Assembly (NCBI GenBank): GCA_903882725.1
Contig: CAIRYF010000098.1
Location: forward strand, 1-6,958
Source of the DNA: an uncultured Simplicispira sp.
Lineage (GTDB): Bacteria > Pseudomonadota > Gammaproteobacteria > Burkholderiales > Burkholderiaceae_C
Direction: 5' to 3'
Length of the DNA stretch: 6,958 bases
Made by a program: the position numbers and the translations under genes. Position 1 is the stretch's first letter. Each line of letters opens with the position of its first letter. Below are positions 4,972-6,958 of this stretch, one piece after another. A model generated the notes under the pieces. That model searched no databases. It was not told where the DNA came from and saw nothing but the letters and a program-made list of their open reading frames with translations.

Positions 4972-5954
4972 AGTTTAAAGCGCACATCATTAAAGGGCTT
5001 GGTGCCAAAAAGGCTTGAAACTCGCTGGCGCAGGGTGCGCCGCGCGCTGTGCCAACTGAAGGCGCTGCACTCGCCGCACAGCGTTAACTGCGCTGCACCG
5101 CCACGCGCTATCTGTGCTGCCAGTTGGGCGATGGGGCCGGCATCGAGTTGTTGCCAAGCGCTGGCCCAAGCGGCCCAGTCTTCACGCAGTGCGGCATCGC
5201 GCAAAGTCAGCGGCATTTGTGGTGGCGGCAGTTTTGGCGTGGCCGTTGCAGGCAAACGCCCTGCGCCATGCACCCAGAGGGCGTTGACCGTCGGTTGGCG
5301 CAGTGCCTCGCGCGCGTCGTTCCACGGGTGGGTGTAGAGCAGCATTTGCATCTCGCTGTGCAGGCGGCGCAGCACCGGGTGCTGCTCGGCGCTTTGCAGC
5401 CAGCAGCGCACGTCGCGGTGCAGCACGCGCTCTAGCGAGGTGCTGCACAAATCAGCAAACACCTCGCCATGCGCCAGCCAGCGCGTGGGCTGGTCGTACA
5501 GCAGCGTGATGCCGTCTTGCTCAAACCATGGCGCTATCACTGCCAGCAGCGCGCGCGAGCTGGCCTCGTCCAGCCCCAGCGCGGCGGGGTCGTGCAGCGT
5601 GATGTGGTCGGTGCTGACTTGCCAGTGGCACGGCGTGATAAACGCCCAAGCGGCGTTATCGGCGTTATCGGTGCCATCGGTGCCATCTGGTACGGCAGGC
5701 GCGCTGCCCGTTTGGCGCACCTGCCACGCTGCCCACGCCAGATAGCCATCACCACCGGGCAGGCCCAGCGCCCGGGCCAAGGCGCGTTCGTGCGGCGGCG
5801 AGGGACTTTCTTCGTCGCCCACATCGTTTTCAAGCGGCGACAAGCGCGCCAGCAAGCGATCTAAATGCGGCAGGGCAAGATCCTCCAGCGCCTGCTGGCC
5901 GCCAGGAGACTGCACGGCGGCGTAGGGAATGAGCAAATGGGTGGTGTCCGACAT
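4968..5954 (-). CDS. COG4255-type conserved protein upstream of recJ, function unknown
   Basis: A 328-residue soluble protein with no signal peptide or membrane segment. I recognise the order of conserved blocks from a betaproteobacterial family (COG4255, often auto-labelled phosphoglycerate mutase): THLLIPYA at the N-terminus, AFITPCHWQVSTDHITLHDP (104-123), DEASSRALLAVIAPWFEQDGITLLY (129-153), RWLAHGE, SEMQMLLYTHPWNDAR (200-215) and VNALWVHGAGRLP (223-235). I see no DxDS/DGH-type metal site of the alkaline-phosphatase superfamily, so enzymatic mutase activity is doubtful. Many Trp and His residues are notable. Residues 90-101 are a DGTDGTDNADNA repeat in a probable linker. The stop overlaps the recJ start by 4 bases. 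The start matches the family N-terminus but lacks a visible Shine-Dalgarno. First gene of the four-gene unit. Family assignment is from memory; the function is not known to me. Confidence 0.85.
   Translation of the reverse strand: MSDTTHLLIPYAAVQSPGGQQALEDLALPHLDRLLARLSPLENDVGDEESPSPPHERALARALGLPGGDGYLAWAAWQVRQTGSAPAVPDGTDGTDNADNAAWAFITPCHWQVSTDHITLHDPAALGLDEASSRALLAVIAPWFEQDGITLLYDQPTRWLAHGEVFADLCSTSLERVLHRDVRCWLQSAEQHPVLRRLHSEMQMLLYTHPWNDAREALRQPTVNALWVHGAGRLPATATPKLPPPQMPLTLRDAALREDWAAWASAWQQLDAGPIAQLAAQIARGGAAQLTLCGECSAFSWHSARRTLRQRVSSLFGTKPFNDVRFKL
5652..5687. repeat. In-frame 9-base tandem repeat (four units)
   Basis: On the plus strand the units are GGCGTTATC twice, then GGTGCCATC twice, contiguous. 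Read on the minus strand they encode DGT-DGT-DNA-DNA, residues 90-101 of the COG4255-type protein. The unit length is a multiple of three, so gain or loss of copies would change the linker length without a frameshift. The two paired variants suggest two separate duplication events. Confidence 0.85.
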
Positions 5955-5989
5955 GGCGGCATTTTGCGGGATGCCACAATCGCCAGCTC
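5955..5989. other. 35-base divergent intergenic region between the recJ-operon and lol permease starts
   Basis: Only 35 bases separate the two start codons. Neither side shows a recognisable Shine-Dalgarno at normal spacing, and I find no convincing -10/-35 pair inside the gap. Promoters for each direction probably lie within the 5' coding part of the opposite gene, or one transcript is nearly leaderless. Confidence 0.5.
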
Positions 5990-6958
5990 ATGCAAATTCC
6001 CTACGAACTGGCCTTGGGCTGGCGCTACACCCGCGCTGGCCGCGCTACGCGGCGCAATGGCTTTATCTCTTTTATTTCGGGTGTCTCGATGCTGGGCATT
6101 GCGCTCGGCGTGGCGGCGCTGATCATCGTGCTCTCGGTGATGAACGGCTTTCAAAAAGAGGTGCGCGACCGGATGCTCAGTGTCATCTCGCACGTCGAAA
6201 TTTTTGCCCCCGCTGGCGCGGCCATGCCCGACGTGGCCCGCACTATGCAGGAGGCGCGCAGCAACCCGCAGGGGGTGGGCGCGGCGCCGTTTGTGGCGGC
6301 GCAGGCGCTGCTGGCGCGCGGCGAGGACATGAAAGGCGCGCTGGTGCGCGGCATCGACCCAGCGCACGAAGGTGAAGTGACCGAGCTGGCCGCTGCCAAC
6401 GCGCAGGCCGTGGCGCAACTGCTGCCGGGTGAATTTCGCGCAGTGCTGGGTGTTGGGCTGGCACGCTCACTGGGCGTGGACGTGGGGGATGTAGTCACGC
6501 TGATTGCCCCGTCGGGCCAAGTGACGCCCGCTGGCGTGGTGCCGCGCCTGAAGCAAATGACGGTGGCGGGCACTTTTGACTCGGGCCACTACGAATACGA
6601 CTCGGCGCTGGTGCTGCTGCACCACCAAGACGCCGAGCGCATTTTTCGATTGGAAGGGCCGACCGGCATCCGCCTCAAACTGAAAGATTTGCACCAAGCG
6701 CGCGCGGTGGCCTACCAACTGGCGGCCAGTTTGAGCGGCGATTTGCTGATCCGCGACTGGACGCAGCAAAACAAAACCTGGTTTGCCGCCGTCGAGCTGG
6801 AGAAACGCATGATGTTCATCATCCTGACGCTGATCGTCGCCGTGGCGGCGTTTAACTTGGTGTCCACGCTGGTGATGACCGTCACCGACAAGCGCGCCGA
6901 CATCGCCATCTTGCGCACGCTGGGGGCCAGTCCGCGCAGCATCATGGGCATTTTTGTA
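5990..6958 (+). CDS. lolC: Lipoprotein-releasing ABC transporter permease LolC/LolE/LolF type (partial, 3' end outside window)
   Basis: An open frame of 323 codons without a stop; full-length family members have about 400-415 residues, so roughly the last two transmembrane helices are missing. With the ATPase LolD it extracts outer-membrane lipoproteins from the inner membrane and hands them to LolA. The N-terminus (YELALGWRYTRAG) leads to TM1 with SGVSMLGIALGVAALIIVLSVMNGF (30-54), the signature of the family. A periplasmic domain covers about 55-272, and TM2 (about 274-297) is followed by the FtsX-type cytoplasmic loop DKRADIAILRTLGASPRSI. Residues 174-186 (P-S-G-Q-V-T-P-A-G-V-V-P-R) align with the LolA-binding Hook loop of LolC. 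Many betaproteobacteria have a single permease (LolF), so the symbol is provisional. The start gives the expected N-terminus but has no clear Shine-Dalgarno. Confidence 0.93.
   Translation, partial: MQIPYELALGWRYTRAGRATRRNGFISFISGVSMLGIALGVAALIIVLSVMNGFQKEVRDRMLSVISHVEIFAPAGAAMPDVARTMQEARSNPQGVGAAPFVAAQALLARGEDMKGALVRGIDPAHEGEVTELAAANAQAVAQLLPGEFRAVLGVGLARSLGVDVGDVVTLIAPSGQVTPAGVVPRLKQMTVAGTFDSGHYEYDSALVLLHHQDAERIFRLEGPTGIRLKLKDLHQARAVAYQLAASLSGDLLIRDWTQQNKTWFAAVELEKRMMFIILTLIVAVAAFNLVSTLVMTVTDKRADIAILRTLGASPRSIMGIFV

Noticed and set aside
4411..5337. Long plus-strand open frame (308 codons) across the start of recJ and the end of the COG4255-type gene
   Set aside because: It is antisense to two well-supported genes, crosses their junction, has no recognisable motif or Shine-Dalgarno, and is explained by the high GC third positions of the minus-strand genes.
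4968..5954. Active cofactor-independent phosphoglycerate mutase
   Set aside because: I cannot find the conserved Ser nucleophile context or the metal-binding Asp/His motifs of that enzyme family, and the length (328) is far below the roughly 500 residues of iPGM; kept as a protein of unknown function.
5861..6418. Minus-strand open frame of 185 codons antisense to the lol permease
   Set aside because: The permease frame is convincing on the plus strand. The antisense frame has a biased His/Arg/Ala composition typical of a shadow and would collide with the start of the COG4255-type gene.
1..6958. CRISPR array, tRNA or rRNA gene, insertion sequence, prophage or defence island
   Set aside because: No regularly spaced repeats, no cloverleaf or rRNA signature, and no transposase or integrase sequence is visible; nearly all bases are accounted for by intact housekeeping genes.

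Overview
The window looks like chromosomal housekeeping DNA from a betaproteobacterium, most probably a member of the Comamonadaceae (relatives of Rhodoferax, Polaromonas or Acidovorax). The reasons are the bc1-type Rieske/cytochrome b pair, a recJ preceded by a COG4255-type protein, codon use rich in GCG/CTG/GGC, and an intergenic palindromic element with an ATAGCTAT core and AGCGC boxes that resembles dispersed repeats I remember from that family. The genus assignment is inference.

Layout. Positions 1-756, minus strand: the start of the cytochrome bc1 operon, with petA (Rieske iron-sulfur protein) followed after 11 bases by petB (cytochrome b, cut by the window edge). Positions 757-924: a divergent intergenic region with a plausible petA promoter, a small perfect hairpin and the mscL ribosome binding site. 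Positions 925-1353, plus strand: mscL, the large-conductance mechanosensitive channel. Positions 1354-1439: a convergent intergenic stretch packed with inverted repeats, which probably terminates mscL and the operon arriving from the other side.

Positions 1440-5954, minus strand: a tight four-gene unit transcribed right to left. It comprises a COG4255-type protein of unknown function, recJ (single-strand DNA exonuclease), a Nif3/DUF34 dinuclear-metal protein, and pdxA (pyridoxal phosphate synthesis). The first two genes overlap by 4 bases, and the other gaps are 19 and 9 bases. Positions 5990-6958, plus strand: the first 323 codons of a LolC/LolE/LolF-type permease for lipoprotein release, divergent from the operon with only 35 bases between the two start codons. 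It runs off the window.

How they work together. PetA and PetB are partners in the respiratory quinol:cytochrome c oxidoreductase. MscL and the Lol permease are independent envelope functions. RecJ, the Nif3 protein and PdxA have no established shared pathway; co-transcription is suggested only by spacing. I found no mobile element, CRISPR array, RNA gene, toxin/antitoxin pair or defence system. The points most worth a second look are the unknown protein translationally coupled to recJ, the palindromic element after mscL, an atypical Rieske cluster motif, and the placement of pdxA behind recJ and nif3.
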